NCBI GenBank assembly: GCA_034440575.1
Contig: JAOTOL010001321.1
Coordinates: 186,001 to 250,000 of the forward strand
Length of the DNA: 64,000 bases
Direction of reading: 5' to 3'
From: Imbricaverruca yamaguchii
Lineage: Eukaryota; Arthropoda; Thecostraca; Neoverrucidae
Part shown: piece after piece, positions 1-12,810 of the stretch
Position numbering within the stretch: the stretch's first letter is position 1
Layout of the letters: each line of letters starts with the position of its first letter
Notes under the pieces: model-generated
The model's input: the letters and a program-made list of their open reading frames with translations, nothing else
Told to the model about the DNA's origin: nothing
Databases searched by the model: none
Translations under genes and position numbers: made by a program

Positions 1-1023
1 AAGACCATCATGTGATTACGCGAGATGAAAAAGAGATCGCAGACCCGTAGATAAAATGCATTGCCACAGAAATGCGAATTGAATGACGAGGTTGACATGA
101 CGGATGTTTTCAGTCAATCGCATTGTAGATGTACATAGCAAATTGCAAATGTGTGGTGCGCAGTATCTCACTATAAGAACAATGCTGAAAGCATTCCTCT
201 GATAGCAGACATATGAAATGCTCGTGTAATAATGAAGACCTATGGTGGCCGTGTTGACTTCATTTTCATAAGCATGGACGGGAAATTTTCCACCCAGATT
301 AGTTGGCATTAGTACTAACAATGCTCATTTGCCATCTAATGGCAGCATGCATCCATATTCCGCTTATCAAGCTGTTCGGCACGTACACCTTCCTCTGAAT
401 ACCCGTTCTTTGAATGGCACGGCGTCCGTGCATATTCTTGTCTTCCCTCACCACAAACGGCTGGTGGCATCGCCAGGTGGCAGGGTGGTAGCATAACAGC
501 AGCATAACGCCGTGCGTGTGCCTTGTCTTGAAGGTGGCACACACGTGGGCTTGCCGGATTTGCGGCACCTTTTCACAAACAGATCAGATGCTGCGCAGCT
601 CACTCCTTCAACTCACTCCTTACTTATAGGCGCTGAACGCAGTCCTCCCTGGGGCACTGGTGTAGGAAAGAGAAAGAAGATAGAGAAACAACCATTACAC
701 ATTCACACTGTGTCGAGTTTTGAACCAATCACATCGCGTTATATGAATGGAACAAGCAAGGGCAGTTGCAACTCTTCGAACTGTGGGAGGCGGCCGTTCC
801 ATGTTGGCATGTGGTTTTGGCGGGAGTGGCGGAGTGCCGCACCTCGCCACCGGTAGAGCCCTGGCACAGCTGCTGCTCCTGGTCCCCCGCGGCCCGGCCA
901 GTTCCATTAGCCCGCCAGATAGGCTGCAGTTCGCGCCGAACACGCAGCTGCAAAATAAAAACCCGTCAAACGCGATGGCAAGTCATGCGAGCGCGCCGGC
1001 GGCCATTCGGTGACGACACAGGT
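1..1023. other. Anonymous sequence, no gene recognised
   Basis: Short open frames occur on both strands, but none shows a domain, conserved motif or convincing splice structure. GC content rises from about 750 onward towards the GC-rich array that follows. Nothing else is supported here. Confidence 0.5.
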
Positions 1024-2630
1024 GAGCAGGACGAGCCGCCGACACCCGCACCGAGCCGCCCACACCCGCACCGAGCCGCCCACACCCGCACCGAGCCGCC
1101 CACAGCCGCACCGAGCCGCCCACACCGACCGAGCCGCCCGCACCCGCACAAAGCTGCCCGCACCCGCAAAAGCCGCCCACACCCGCACCGAGCCGCCCAC
1201 ACCCGCACCGAGCCGCCCACACCCGCACCGAGCCGCCCACACCCGCACCAGCCGCCCACACCCGCACCGAGCCGCCCACAGAGCCGCCCACCCGCACCGA
1301 CCGCCCAACCCACCGAGCCGCCCACACCCGCACCGAGCCGCCCACACCCGCACCGAGCCGCCCACACCCGCACCGAGCCGCCCACACCCGCACCGAGCCG
1401 CCCACACCCGCACCGAGCCGCCCACACCCGCACCGAGCCGCCCACACCCGCACCGAGCCGCCCACACCCGTACCGAGCCGCCCACACCCGCACCGAGCCG
1501 CCCACACCCGCACCGCACCGAGCCGCCCACACCCGCACCGAGCCGCCCACACCGAGCCGCCCACACCGAGCCGCCCACACCCGCACCGAGCCGCCCACAC
1601 CCGCACCGAGCCGCCCACACCCGCACCGAGCCGCCCACACCCGCACACCCGCACCGAGCCGCCCACACCCGCACCGAGCCGAGCCGCCCACACCCGCACC
1701 AAGCCGCCCACACCCGCACCGAAGCCGCCCACACCCGCACCGAGCCGCCCACACCCGCACCGAGCCGCCCACACCCGCACCGAGCCGCCCACACCCACCG
1801 AGCCGCCCACACCCGCACCGAGCCGCCCACACCCGCACCGAGCCGCCCACACCCGCACCGAGCCGCCCACACCCGCACCGAGCCGCCCACACCCGCACCG
1901 AGCCGCCCACACCCGCACCGAGCCGCCCACACCCGCACCGAGCCGCCCACACCCGCACCGAGCCGCCCACACCCGCACCGAGCCGCCCACACCCGCACCG
2001 AGCCGCCCACACCCGCACCGAGCCGCCCACACCCGCACCGAGCCGCCCACACCCGCACCGAGCCGCCCACACCCGCACCGAGCCGCCCACACCCCGCACG
2101 AGCCGCCACACCACCGCACCGAGCCGCCCACACCCGCACCGGGCCGCCCACACCCGCACCGAGCCGCCCACACCCGCACCGAGCCGCCCACACCCGCACC
2201 GAGCCACCCGCACGAGCCGCCCACACCCGCACCGAGCCGCCCACACCCGCACCGAGCCGCCCACACCCGCACCGAGCCGCCCACACCCGCACCGAGCCGC
2301 CCACACCCGCACCGAGCCGCCCACACCCGCACCGAGCCGCCCACACCCGTACCGAGCCGCCCACACCCGTACCGAACTGTCCGAACCCGCACCGAGCCGT
2401 CCGAACCCACACCAAGTCGCCCAAACCCGCACCGAGCCGCCCACACCCGCGCCGAGCCGCCCACACCCGCACCGAGCCGCCCACACCCGCGCCGAGCCGC
2501 CCACACCCGCGCCGAACTGGCCGAACGGATACTGAACCGCTCCAGCCAGCACCGAACCGCCCGAACCGGCACCGAACCTTCCGAACCAGCGCCCAACCGC
2601 CAGAACCGACACCGAATCACGCACGGGATA
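1024..2630. repeat. GC-rich 20-bp minisatellite, about 75 units
   Basis: The unit is AGCCGCCCACACCCGCACCG, perfectly periodic over long stretches (for example 1801-2080). It has scattered indels and decays after about 2380 into diverged units. Each unit has 12 C, 4 G, 4 A and no T on the + strand, with three CpGs. Neither strand of the unit contains a stop codon in any frame, and 20 is not a multiple of 3. Long frames of 20-residue periodic peptide are therefore open on both strands. These frames are a by-product of the repeat, not evidence of a protein. Confidence 0.95.
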
Positions 2631-3213
2631 GAGGCTGGTGACCGCACAGCTTCCCTCACCGAATCAGGGACAAGCCACGGTCGCAGGCTGCGGTGGTCCC
2701 TCCCGACATTAACGGCGCGAGCACGGGTCCGCTGGACGCGAACGTGCCGTACAGGCCACCGGCGTCCAGCACCCTCGGCTCCCGTGCGAAGCTTTATTTG
2801 CCCGGCCGACTGATTCAGATGGGGAGCGCCAAGAATTGGGAGAAATCGGCCCATTCTGCTCCCCAAATCCATTTGATAAACAGGCGAAACAAAGCCGAAA
2901 TGAGAAGCGCGGATGGATAACGGGCGACGGCGGTGCCGTTATGTGACCGGCAGCACGTGCTGTGGCCATTGTGCGCCGGAGGACACTGCTGCGACCACGG
3001 GCCCTCGTGAAACAGGGGCGCACGCGGTACAGTTCCATTTATGTCGGGAGAAATAACGATAATGCGCCAAATGGCGCCAACGTGACTACGTACTTGGTGG
3101 CGACTTCCCAATACCGAATATGGTATTGTAGTGATATGTTGATTTGCTATATGACACTGGCGATATATTCTTCGTTATAGCAAACATGCTGGTTTAGTGT
3201 ATTTTATTTATTA
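2631..3213. other. Anonymous sequence after the 20-bp array
   Basis: GC-rich at first, then falling in GC from about 3030. No gene, RNA or repeat is recognised. Confidence 0.4.
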
Positions 3214-3362
3214 AATCCCAGATGCAGAGCATAGATATTCCATCCCAGCTACAGAGGGTAGATGCTAAATCCCAGCTGCAAAGGGTAGATATTAAATCGC
3301 AGCTGCAAATTATATTTATTCAATTACAGCTGCAGAAGGTAGATATTGAATCCTAATTGCAA
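3214..3362. repeat. 27-bp minisatellite, about 6 units
   Basis: A unit containing AAATCCCAGCTGCAAAGGGT recurs at exactly 27 bp (anchor T at 3216, 3243, 3270, 3297, 3324 and 3351). Substitutions accumulate but spacing is preserved. Confidence 0.9.
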
Positions 3363-3859
3363 ATTTCGCCAACGCTCTCCTCCCACAGGTTGACGCCACC
3401 GACTGCCATTTCATGCTCAACTTAGATTGAACCGTATAGCAAAAAGCAATCAGGTTGTACATTGCCTGAAAAAATCCAACAATATCACATGCTTATGCGT
3501 TAGTTGAGCAAGTTAATATGAATCGCAAGTTGATGGCAAAGTTTAGCCAAACGTCGGGCATACGCAATTTAAGCTGGGTGGTTTAATGAGTGAAGAACAA
3601 ATGATGCATCCAACTGAGCCTCGGCTAATGAGACTCGGCGAATCTCTGCAAATAGCATTTGGCCTCTTAATATGAATGACTACCAGGTCAGGTCAGAGCA
3701 AGCCCAATTCAAAATATCCTGCACAAGTTCGTAAGATATTACATTGGAGTTCCCGAAGGTGAACAAAATAGTCCATGAAGTAAATTTCAAACCGACAACG
3801 TATGCTAACCTGGAATAATATCGTCTTGTCGGCCAACGCTTACCCATGATCAGTCGGAG

Positions 3860-4013
3860 TGTGAATGAGATGACGACATTTGACTCTGAGAAGGTTATGA
3901 CAGCCGGGGTAATGTGATGAGATGGCGACATTTTACTTTGGGAAGGCTGCGACTGCCGAGGTAGCATGCGGATATGACGACATTTGACTTTGAGAAGGCT
4001 ACGGCCACCAGGG
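3860..4013. repeat. 52-bp tandem repeat, 3 units
   Basis: TGACGACATTTGACT-type cores start at 3871, 3923 and 3975, exactly 52 bp apart. Each is followed by a GAGAAGGCT-like segment. Confidence 0.85.
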
Positions 4014-5804
4014 GAAATGGGGAAAAGAGAAAAAGGCGGCCCTTCATCATGTTCAAATGTTACCCACCCCACACCCGTCTCGCTTAACGAATATTCTAGT
4101 GAAAGTGTTCCTCCAAAGGCTTTCGCAGTGACGCATCTCCAGATGGGTATTCTCTCATGACAATGAATAAATCCATTCCTGGCATACACTTCTACTAGAC
4201 AAATCATCTGAGGCTGATGGGATTTGGCGAGCTTGAGACTCGGGCACTCTCCACAACAGTGAAGAGTCGATGTGTCTGTGGAACTTCAGGTTGAAAATGG
4301 TGTTAATGCCACTTCATGCTAACTTGGTCATCAGACCAGCCGGTTTTGATTCGGGGAGGGGAGTTGAAATATTATAGAAAAAGCGATCTGCATCATTCAT
4401 GAGTGTGCATATGGATTATGCAAATGCACATTGTATGTGGAATATGAGAATGAATGTAACACTGAATGTGCCTGGCCTCTTCTCTAGCTTTTATCCGCTC
4501 TGGAACATCTGGTCACGCCCAACCCTGATAGCATGCTATTTCCATTGATTCGATTCCATAATTGTGCACAAAGTATCGCCATGTGTCCAGGCAACCAAAC
4601 CGATTGACTTGAAAGAAAATTGTACCGCTACTTTGCCACAATGCAAGAATGCATGGTAATGAAGAACCCATGAACAAAAATACTTCGTCTTTGACCATTA
4701 TTGTGTTTTTCGCAACCAAAAACGCAAAACATGAAACGTGTCCATTGAGGTCAAACGGGGCCCAAAAGTACATATAGGAGCAAAAACTGAGGAATTTCGA
4801 CTGTTTACCTGATATCTTGACCATGCACGTGGAAACAGCAATCTCAGATGGGATAACGTCAACTGGAACGTTTACCTAACTCAATGCAGGTTAAGTTAGT
4901 AGAAAGACCTTCATTCGCGTCCAGTTACCCTCGTAGTATATAGCTTATGATGTTCTATACAGTATATGGTGGAGGCAAATGACATGCCACTCGATAGTGC
5001 GACCGTCACTGATGGTGCAACCGTTAGGCCAGCATAGAATCAGCCAGGCAACGGCTGGAAAAATGTGCGGGACCGAGCGTCGCCAATGACGACCTGGTCG
5101 TCAGCGAAACCACCTTCACCGACAGTCAAGGTCAGATTTGCCGCTAAATCGTCACCCGATGCACAGCCGTCTTACGCCCACCAACTTCTCTGACATATCC
5201 CACAGAGCAGTGACCTCGCTCACCAATGGACAGTTGTCTGACGCTCAGCATCTCGTCTTAGCAAACCCCACGGAGCAGTGACTTCGCTTAAGGACAGCTA
5301 CAGAGGGGGAGGCACTAGGAGCATATTCCTCAATGGAAGGTGGCGCCCCTCCGGCCAGTAAAACCCTCTAGACAAGTACCCTTATGGAAATTTGTGGACC
5401 TGCCACTGACCTCGCCCACTTCGTCGGTAAGTTATAGCGATAACAAGGATACACCAGAGGCGTATGCAGGCCAGTTTTCCCCGCGCCAAGGCATGTGTTG
5501 CAGCGTGCTTAAGCACATCGATTTGTCAGAAATTAATTACAATCGCACTGTTATCACAATGCTCCTTTGGAACCACAGCAGGTGACATGTGAGGACAAAC
5601 CTTGTCAAGCACACTCGGACAAATAAGCCGAGCGGAGCTGTTAAAAGAAACGTTACCCGACGCTCCCAATGCCTTTTCCAGTGGTTGACCTTCGGACCAG
5701 CGCCACGGAATTCGGTGGCTGACGAAAGGAGTCGATATTCTTATCTCTCGGGGGACATGACTCACCAGTCGTCCCAACCGTTAGACCTAAGCGTCCAGGA
5801 GTGA
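4014..5804. other. Anonymous sequence, no gene recognised
   Basis: Moderate GC, with scattered short frames on both strands of no recognisable family. No repeat family seen elsewhere in the window is apparent. Confidence 0.4.
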
Positions 5805-6000
5805 ACACTGATCACACCCAGGTGCGCCTCGAAGCTCAATTGTTCGGTGTCGGCGTGAGGGCTTGGTGAACAACGATCACACCTAGGCATGCCTCGGAGC
5901 TCAAGCATTTGGCTTCGACATCGGGTCCTCGCGAACAGCGATCACACCCAAGTGTGTTTCAGGACACAAGCGATCGGTGACGGCGTGAGGTTCTGGTGAA
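5805..6000. repeat. 65-bp tandem repeat, 3 diverged units
   Basis: GATCACACC anchors recur near 5810, 5875 and 5940. Each is followed by a CTCGGAGCTCAAG-like stretch. Spacing is constant at 65 bp despite substitutions. Confidence 0.85.
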
Positions 6001-6264
6001 GCTTGGCTCCAAATCGACCACCCTGGCAGGCCTGACCACCCTAGAATTGAGTCGAGACCGGAACATTCCGCGGGCAGGGACAGACCGGGGGCCGGGATCT
6101 TGGAGCGTCATGCTGCAGCTCCGGTCAGCGCCAGTGCACCGTCGGTGTATTTGTGTGGCAAATAGCCGTGGCGTCGCGACCCGCTGCAGCCGACAAGGGA
6201 CTGGCGTCTGCGCCGCGGATGCCTGCGCAGTGACATTGGTGCGGGACTGTAGACTGTAGTGGCA

Positions 6265-6612
6265 CTGCGGATATGACACCATGTGACACTGTGGCGATGA
6301 CACCATATGGCACTGCAGCGATGAAACCATGCGACACTGCAGCGATGACACCATGTGGTGCTGCAGCGATGACACCATGTGACACTACAGCAATGACGCC
6401 ATGTGACACGGCAGCGATGTCACCATGTGACACTGTAGCGATGACACCATATGGACACTGCAGCGATGACACCATGTGGCACTGCAGCGATGACACCATG
6501 TGACACTACAGCAATGACGCCATGTGACACGGCAGCGATGACACCATGTGACACTGCAGCGGTGACACCATGTGGTACTGCAGCGGTGACACCATGTGGT
6601 ACTGCTGCGACC
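6265..6612. repeat. 24-bp minisatellite, about 14 units
   Basis: The unit is approximately GATGACACCATGTGACACTG plus CAGC. Because 24 is divisible by 3, periodic octapeptide frames stay open. A one-base insertion near 6451 shifts the frame mid-array without any other change, so the frames are not under coding constraint. Confidence 0.92.
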
Positions 6613-7182
6613 AGCGTCAGATGTGGTACAGCGGACGATACAGATGAAACTCGGTTGCCAGTGTATTCAGCTGAATTGCATACGTTGCGACCGCATGCGG
6701 CTTGACCCCCTCGGCCAGGTACTTCAGGGGTGTGTCCACAGACGCGACAGCTCCGTATTCAGCTGGTATTTTGTCTGGTGGTGGCGTGTTGTTTCGGCAG
6801 CTGTCCGGGTGGCGCCGGCGGCCGACCGGTCATTCCTCAGCTAGGAGTTTTTGCAGTCCGTTGACGCCTTTTCTTTTGTTGGACTCGCATAGGAGTGGCG
6901 CTGTGCAGCAACAATACACCAAATTAAACTGCGCCGTCGAATAATGACTCACATCCAAATGTCATTAATAAAGTGACACGACAAATTCGAGCTGCGTCGT
7001 TCGCATCCCCGAGCTGACAGCCGTCATGCTTTGTTCACTGATGCCTGCAGTCGGGAGTATTAATTAGACACACTTCGTACTCGCTAGGTTGTGCGTGGTG
7101 TTGAGAACCTCGCGACTATAATCGTTGCTGCAGTATAGGAGAAGCAGACGACTGCCGACAAATTCTGCACCCACTTGACGGC

Positions 7183-7210
7183 CCACGAGGCGGATAACCC
7201 GGCCTCGTGG
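7183..7210. repeat. 9-bp stem hairpin
   Basis: CCACGAGGC at 7183-7191 pairs perfectly with GCCTCGTGG at 7202-7210 across a 10-nt loop. A short GC-rich stem of this size can arise by chance, so no function is claimed. Confidence 0.6.
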
Positions 7211-7501
7211 TGTCGACGGCTGATGATAGGTGGCAGCACCAATCAGCAAACGACAAACGCGTCAGCCGAACCCTGCGTGGCGGAAGTTGTTGAGCGATTT
7301 GAAGACGAGAAGCACATCAGCGATTGCTGATGTGGAAAAAGCTATTACGAATTTTTGCCGTGCTGTTTAATTTTCCACGCGTGTTTCTACACTATATCTA
7401 TCGTGAGGGTAACCACTGCTTATCCATCACCTGGTATGCCGTCTGTCCTGTTATTTGCGTCAAAGTGACGTAAGCAGGGTCTAATTTCGCGTCCTCAGAT
7501 A

Positions 7502-7531
7502 TCACGACGTGCCCATTTGGGCACGTCGTGA
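7502..7531. repeat. Near-perfect palindrome, 14-bp arms
   Basis: TCACGACGTGCCCA (7502-7515) and its exact reverse complement (7518-7531) are separated by only two T residues. It could extrude as a cruciform or be the collapsed end of an inverted-repeat element. No flanking duplication is obvious. Confidence 0.8.
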
Positions 7532-8486
7532 CACGTGTGCCCACCTGTTTGAATCAAAACGCGTGCCTCAGTCTGCAGTAAATGTATTGAGCACATGGGT
7601 TTCCCCGCAATAGCCAGGCACAGCAGAGGAATGGGCGTAATTAGTTAATTCTGTTTCCCACTTTAGTTGTGAGCCCGCACAACGCAATACGATTTGATGC
7701 TCTGAAAAACTATGTCGGATACCAATAGTTTTCTGGTCGGAGGCAGGATTGAAGTTATCGTCGAACAGAGGCGACTGGAGGTGAACATAGTCTGAAAGTT
7801 GACATTAAGTCGTTAGATGACGTCACAACGGGCACAAGGAGTCATTATAATCAAGTCGCCTTGGCAACATGGCCAATTAGCACATAGGACATGAGTGGTA
7901 CTAGAATGTATAAGGAAGAAGGGCCCGCCTCTTTATCCACTGCATGCCACTGGAAACATGAGAGATCTGTATCATGTTCATGTAAGCTGTCTTTCAGTAA
8001 CCAGTCACTAGTTTGACAGTCGTTTGTGATGTTTATGAACATTGCTGTCAGAATCTCTGCACAGTATTTCAGCTTTGACATCGGATGTATATTAAGAGTT
8101 GACATTACCTGGAAGCACTTATATAATCATACAAGTACTCCGGGTGTGGGACGGTGGTCTTGGTGGCGAATTCCCCAGCCTTTTAGTTCCTTATATCGAA
8201 AGGCGAGTGTTTACTTGATTTTGCCTTAAGTCAGCGCCCGGGCGAAGGCATAGATGCCGACTATCGTGCACGGAACATAGCAAGATAATCTAGCACGTAC
8301 GGGATGCTGAGGGTGCTAACGTGAGGCTATTGCTTGCCACTGCCGTGAGTTCAGCACTCAAAAGGCATAGTTTTGCTAATATGGCGAACCAATTTCCATG
8401 CGGATGTTCTCCAAACGAGACAAGAGAACACCGTTACTTCAAATGTTGTGCTGGCACAAAAAGTCCGTCAACTAATGCCAACATGA

Positions 8487-8990
<504 letters not shown>

Positions 8991-9204
8991 CCCAGATCAC
9001 CCATCTGTCCGATTGCCCGCCTATGTAGCAAAACCTCACATGTTAACTTCAGCTGACTTGTGAAATATCGTACTATATTGATGTTCGCCAAACCAGCGCG
9101 CAGAAGCCCAGTGGCTTCGGGCTATTTATGCACCTGAGATGATAGATCGATCGAGTAGTTCCACAGAGCGGCGCGGTGAGGGATAAACCTAGTCTCCCTG
9201 TCTC

Positions 9205-9272
9205 TTCCAAGTGTTTCGATAATCCATTTGGTGTGCTAGGGCGCACGAAATGGATTATTGAATCACTTGGAA
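9205..9272. other. 68-nt near-perfect hairpin, candidate small-RNA precursor
   Basis: The 32-nt arms 9205-9236 and 9241-9272 flank a 4-nt TAGG loop. Of 32 paired positions, 28 are Watson-Crick, 2 are G-T wobble as read from the + strand and 2 are mismatches. Length and pairing resemble a microRNA precursor, although the terminal loop is unusually small. The wobbles exist only in the + strand transcript and become A-C mismatches on the other strand, which weakly favours + transcription. A short palindromic transposon remnant is the main alternative. No match to a known microRNA is claimed. Confidence 0.55.
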
Positions 9273-9317
9273 TCGCACCAAAATTATAAGCTACCTATCG
9301 GGTACACACTGCGTCCC

Positions 9318-9866
9318 TCGCCACCAGCGTTCCTCACCCACTATAATGTTGCGTCCCTCACCGCCACAGCGTTCCTCACCCACTATGATGTTGCGTCCCT
9401 CACCACCACAGCGTTCTCCCCACTATAATGTTACGTCCTCACCCACTATAATGTTGCGTCCCTCACCCACTATAATGTTGCGTCCCTCACCACCACAGCG
9501 TTCCTCACCCACTATAATGTTGCGTCCCTCACCACCACAGCGTTCCTCACCCACTATAATGTTGCGTCCCTCACCGCCACAGCGTTCCTCACCCACTATA
9601 ATGTTGCGTCCCTCACCCACTATAATGTTACGTCCCTCACCCACTATAATGTTGCTTCCCTCACCCACTATAATGTTGCGTCCCTCACCACCACAGCGTT
9701 CCTCACCCACTATAATGTTGCGTCCCTCACCACCACAGCGTTCCTCACCCACTATAATGCTGCGTCCCTCACCCACTATAATGTTGCGTCCCTCACCGCC
9801 ACAGCGTTCCTCACCCACTATAATGTTGCGTCCCTCACCGCCACAGCGTCCCTCACCCACTATCAC
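9318..9866. repeat. Composite 24/18-bp minisatellite
   Basis: Two modules alternate. One is a 24-bp unit around CACTATAATGTTGCGTCCCT and the other an 18-bp unit around ACCACAGCGTTCCTCACC. The usual period is 42 bp, with runs of the 24-bp module alone at about 9600-9680. Both lengths are multiples of 3, which explains the open frames on both strands. Confidence 0.95.
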
Positions 9867-10424
9867 GTTGCCCACATATTTCCGGAATCGTTGTTGTGCA
9901 TCAAACGCTTTTAAATCTGGGGAGAGTCTGTATGGGAAGCTGCTTACAGCAATAGTGAAGCATCTTCCTTGACGTCAACCAGTCGTTGAAAGTAGAAATA
10001 ATCTTGGAACGTTGGAAGTGAAAAGAAGAAGTAAAAAGTTGGAACCTTGGCGAGATAAAAGTGCGGACATGCTAACATGAAAACAAATGTATGTGTTATA
10101 ATTCGACGTACGGGGATACGACGCCGTTGAAACTCAGTTCTTTTAGACCACGTAGTTGCGAAAATGTCATTAACTGCTATATGGTGACCGAAACAAGTAC
10201 AAGTTCATCAGATATTAAGTGTAGAAGTGCTTTCTAGGCGAGAGTATTCCGTGTTATCTCATGATGAAAATTAAGAACGATCCAAAGCAGATCGATATGT
10301 GGCTCCTGAAAGTGTCTAGCAGGCAGCGGACCATAAAGAGGCGCCGAATGGTGGGTACCCATGCCCTAGTGCCCTTCACACAGAGGTGCATGAGCATTCC
10401 CTAGGCGTCCTCAATGGGGTGGTT
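9867..10424. other. Anonymous sequence, no gene recognised
   Basis: AT-leaning sequence with no recognised coding, RNA or repeat signal. Confidence 0.4.
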
Positions 10425-10650
10425 CATGGGGGGGATGCCTGGCAATAACCCCACTGAACGCTATCCACAATGCACTACACACGCACGCTATCCATGGGGG
10501 AGTGGGGCCATCCTTGAGTGTCGTCCGCAAAGTGGATCCATGGAGGGGTGCCTGACCACCCCTGGGATCGTCCGCAGTGTGGTCCATGGAGGGGTGCCGG
10601 ACCACCCTAAGCATCCATGACAGCGTATTCCATGGAGAGATGCCTGCTAT
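10425..10650. repeat. Degenerate ~50-bp tandem repeat
   Basis: Segments containing TCCATGGAGGGGTGCCTGAC and CGTCCGCA recur around 10490, 10535, 10585 and 10630. Indels make the period approximate. Confidence 0.7.
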
Positions 10651-12218
10651 CTTGCAGGACGTCCCCGATGATGCGGTCCACGAAGCTGCCGATAGCGGTG
10701 GCAGGCACAGCCGTCACTCCCCGCAAGCGGTCGCACACGAAAACAAACAGACGCGCCACGTTAGCAGGCGAGCGCATTTCTCAGATTTCACAGGCCGCCG
10801 GGGGCAGGGGCCCGCCGGGCTGTAATCTCGGTGACCTGTTGATCTGCACCGCCGAGCCAGCAGCGCAGCGCTGCAGGGTCCTGAAGAGCGAACCACCCAC
10901 GTCAGCAAGTGCAGGAGTCGGACACAGTGGGCCGAATGCCTCCCAGTTCATGTTAGCAGGGTCCCGCACTCCAATTCCAGACGGCACCTGGAGCATCTTG
11001 CTCCTATGGCCGGCAAGGTGTTGGGCGGGGGCAAGTACATGAACATCCAACAAGGAGGTAATACCAGTGAAGAAGGAAAACTATGCTTACGTTGAATAAG
11101 TACATTTCAGGGATTACTATCCTCTTGCTTCTTTTGCCCTCATGGTAGCCAGGGTCGGTGCATTAGTCATAGGACCCCTCAGCAAAGTTCTAGACGGCTA
11201 CAAAAGGACACGTAAATTAACGGTTCTCAGCAAAATGACTGTTTACAAAAGAGAAACATTTCAGCAAAGGGATGATCCCCAGAGATACCTCCTCGGGCAG
11301 ATGTCGTAGGGATGCTGCCCTGAGATGTTTCCTTGGGCTTATGTCTTTCTAAATGTTTGAGGAGCTCTATCATTCGAAAATATGTTGTAGGTTCTGAGCA
11401 CACGGCGGGCAAGCAGAAGAGGGATATTCGCTTGATAAGTCGCTTGCCATTTTCAGTAATATGCAAACATCGTGAAACGCACTTATCTCATATTTTCGCT
11501 AGGTTTGGCAACTTTCGCGTCTTGTTCACAATTTGTTTTCCCAACAAGTGCATTAAGTACGCCGCAGGTGGTAAACACTTTTCCAGTGGGAGCATCACTC
11601 AGACAGAAGCAGCCTTTTCTAGTAGAGGTATTCGTAGTGGGCGGGTTCATTTCCCATCCCGTAGCACAATCTTGGGCACACCATTCCTCTGTTAAACGGT
11701 ATTGACCTGACTAGGCAAACCAAAAGTGAATATTTTCTGCGGACCGTTTTGACTGTTACACCGGGCTTATTCCCTCCATGCAAAATGACAGGTGTAGTAC
11801 TTATATATCGGAACATAGGTAGCGCTGAACCTCACGTTAGCTATTTGGTGCAATTTGTTGACGCTCAACATCGACTCCCTTGATGAACGTCTTGCTTCCC
11901 AGTTAAATTGCTTGCGAAATATGTTGTACATGCATGGCAACCGATAATACGTTGACTCACAAGATATTGCACGCACTCTATGTGAAAACCGAAGGTTGCA
12001 TAACAAACTAGCCGTGCATCTAAGATTGCAGAAACATCTCCAAAATTATATCCAATATTAAGATAGAAGCTAACTCTCACCATTCAGATGGAGACGGGTA
12101 ACATTGCCAAGCCGTCCTCCCGTGACAACCATAAAGCGCCGCGGGACAGAGTAGCGCTATTTGGCATGGTCGACAGTATGCACTTAGATTTTCTATTATT
12201 GTATCATTTTCAGAGAAT
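10651..12218. other. Anonymous sequence, no gene recognised
   Basis: GC-rich until about 11040, then AT-leaning. None of the open frames up to about 140 codons shows a recognisable motif. Confidence 0.4.
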
Positions 12219-12356
12219 GTTCGGTCACCAGGCTTTGGCACCATGCTCGGTCACCGATCTTTGGTGTCAATTTCGGACACCGAGCCCTGGTGTCATGCTA
12301 GGTCACCGAGTTCTGGTGTCATATCAGGTCACTGAGCTCTGGTATCATGTCCGGAT
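12219..12356. repeat. 26-bp minisatellite, about 5 units
   Basis: GGTCACCGA-type anchors lie at 12223, 12249, 12275, 12301, 12327 and 12353, a constant 26 bp spacing. The unit has a short CACCGAGCTCTGGTGTC-like near-palindrome. Confidence 0.9.
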
Positions 12357-12810
12357 AAATATTCGCCGTTTACTTTGTTGAAGTTGTAGTTTTAGAGTTG
12401 TTTACCGCAGTTAATGTGCTCAGGCGATTATCATTTTGTGAGTTCAGTTGTACTTGACTAGACCGTCTCACCGTTACCATATTCAAGATTAACAAAGGTT
12501 ACTTTCGAATAATCTCGACGATCTCATTTCGACAACACATGAATTTGGTGACACCGTATGGTGTGAATTCGATTTTAAGACCATTTTTTACCTTTCGAGC
12601 AGCAAGGCAATCCCATCGCAACCTTTCAAAGTCCATTATACACCACGCTTGCTATGGAATAGTATTATAGCAATAATGCATCATTGCTATGAATTAATAT
12701 GCTCTGCATAACCTTGCATATTACGAGGTCGAACGAAGTGACAGCAGGTGTGCACAACCCCCTAGCTCGCACACACCCCTGTTTCGTGGCTGTGCACAGA
12801 CGACACATCC
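12357..12810. other. Anonymous AT-rich sequence
   Basis: No gene, RNA or repeat recognised. Confidence 0.4.

Larger units (their letters stand above)
6613..8486. other. Anonymous sequence with two hairpins
   Basis: No gene recognised. Two inverted repeats, at 7183-7210 and 7502-7531, are listed separately. Confidence 0.4.

Noticed and set aside
766..2872. Open frames of 500-630 codons on both strands over the 20-bp array
   Set aside because: The unit has no stop codon on either strand, and a 20-bp period shifts through all frames, so open frames are automatic. The translations are pure 20-residue periodicity.
9346..9972. 208-codon frame with repeated SPTIMLRPS-type peptides
   Set aside because: The 24- and 18-bp units are divisible by 3, so frames persist without selection. 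There is no flanking domain.
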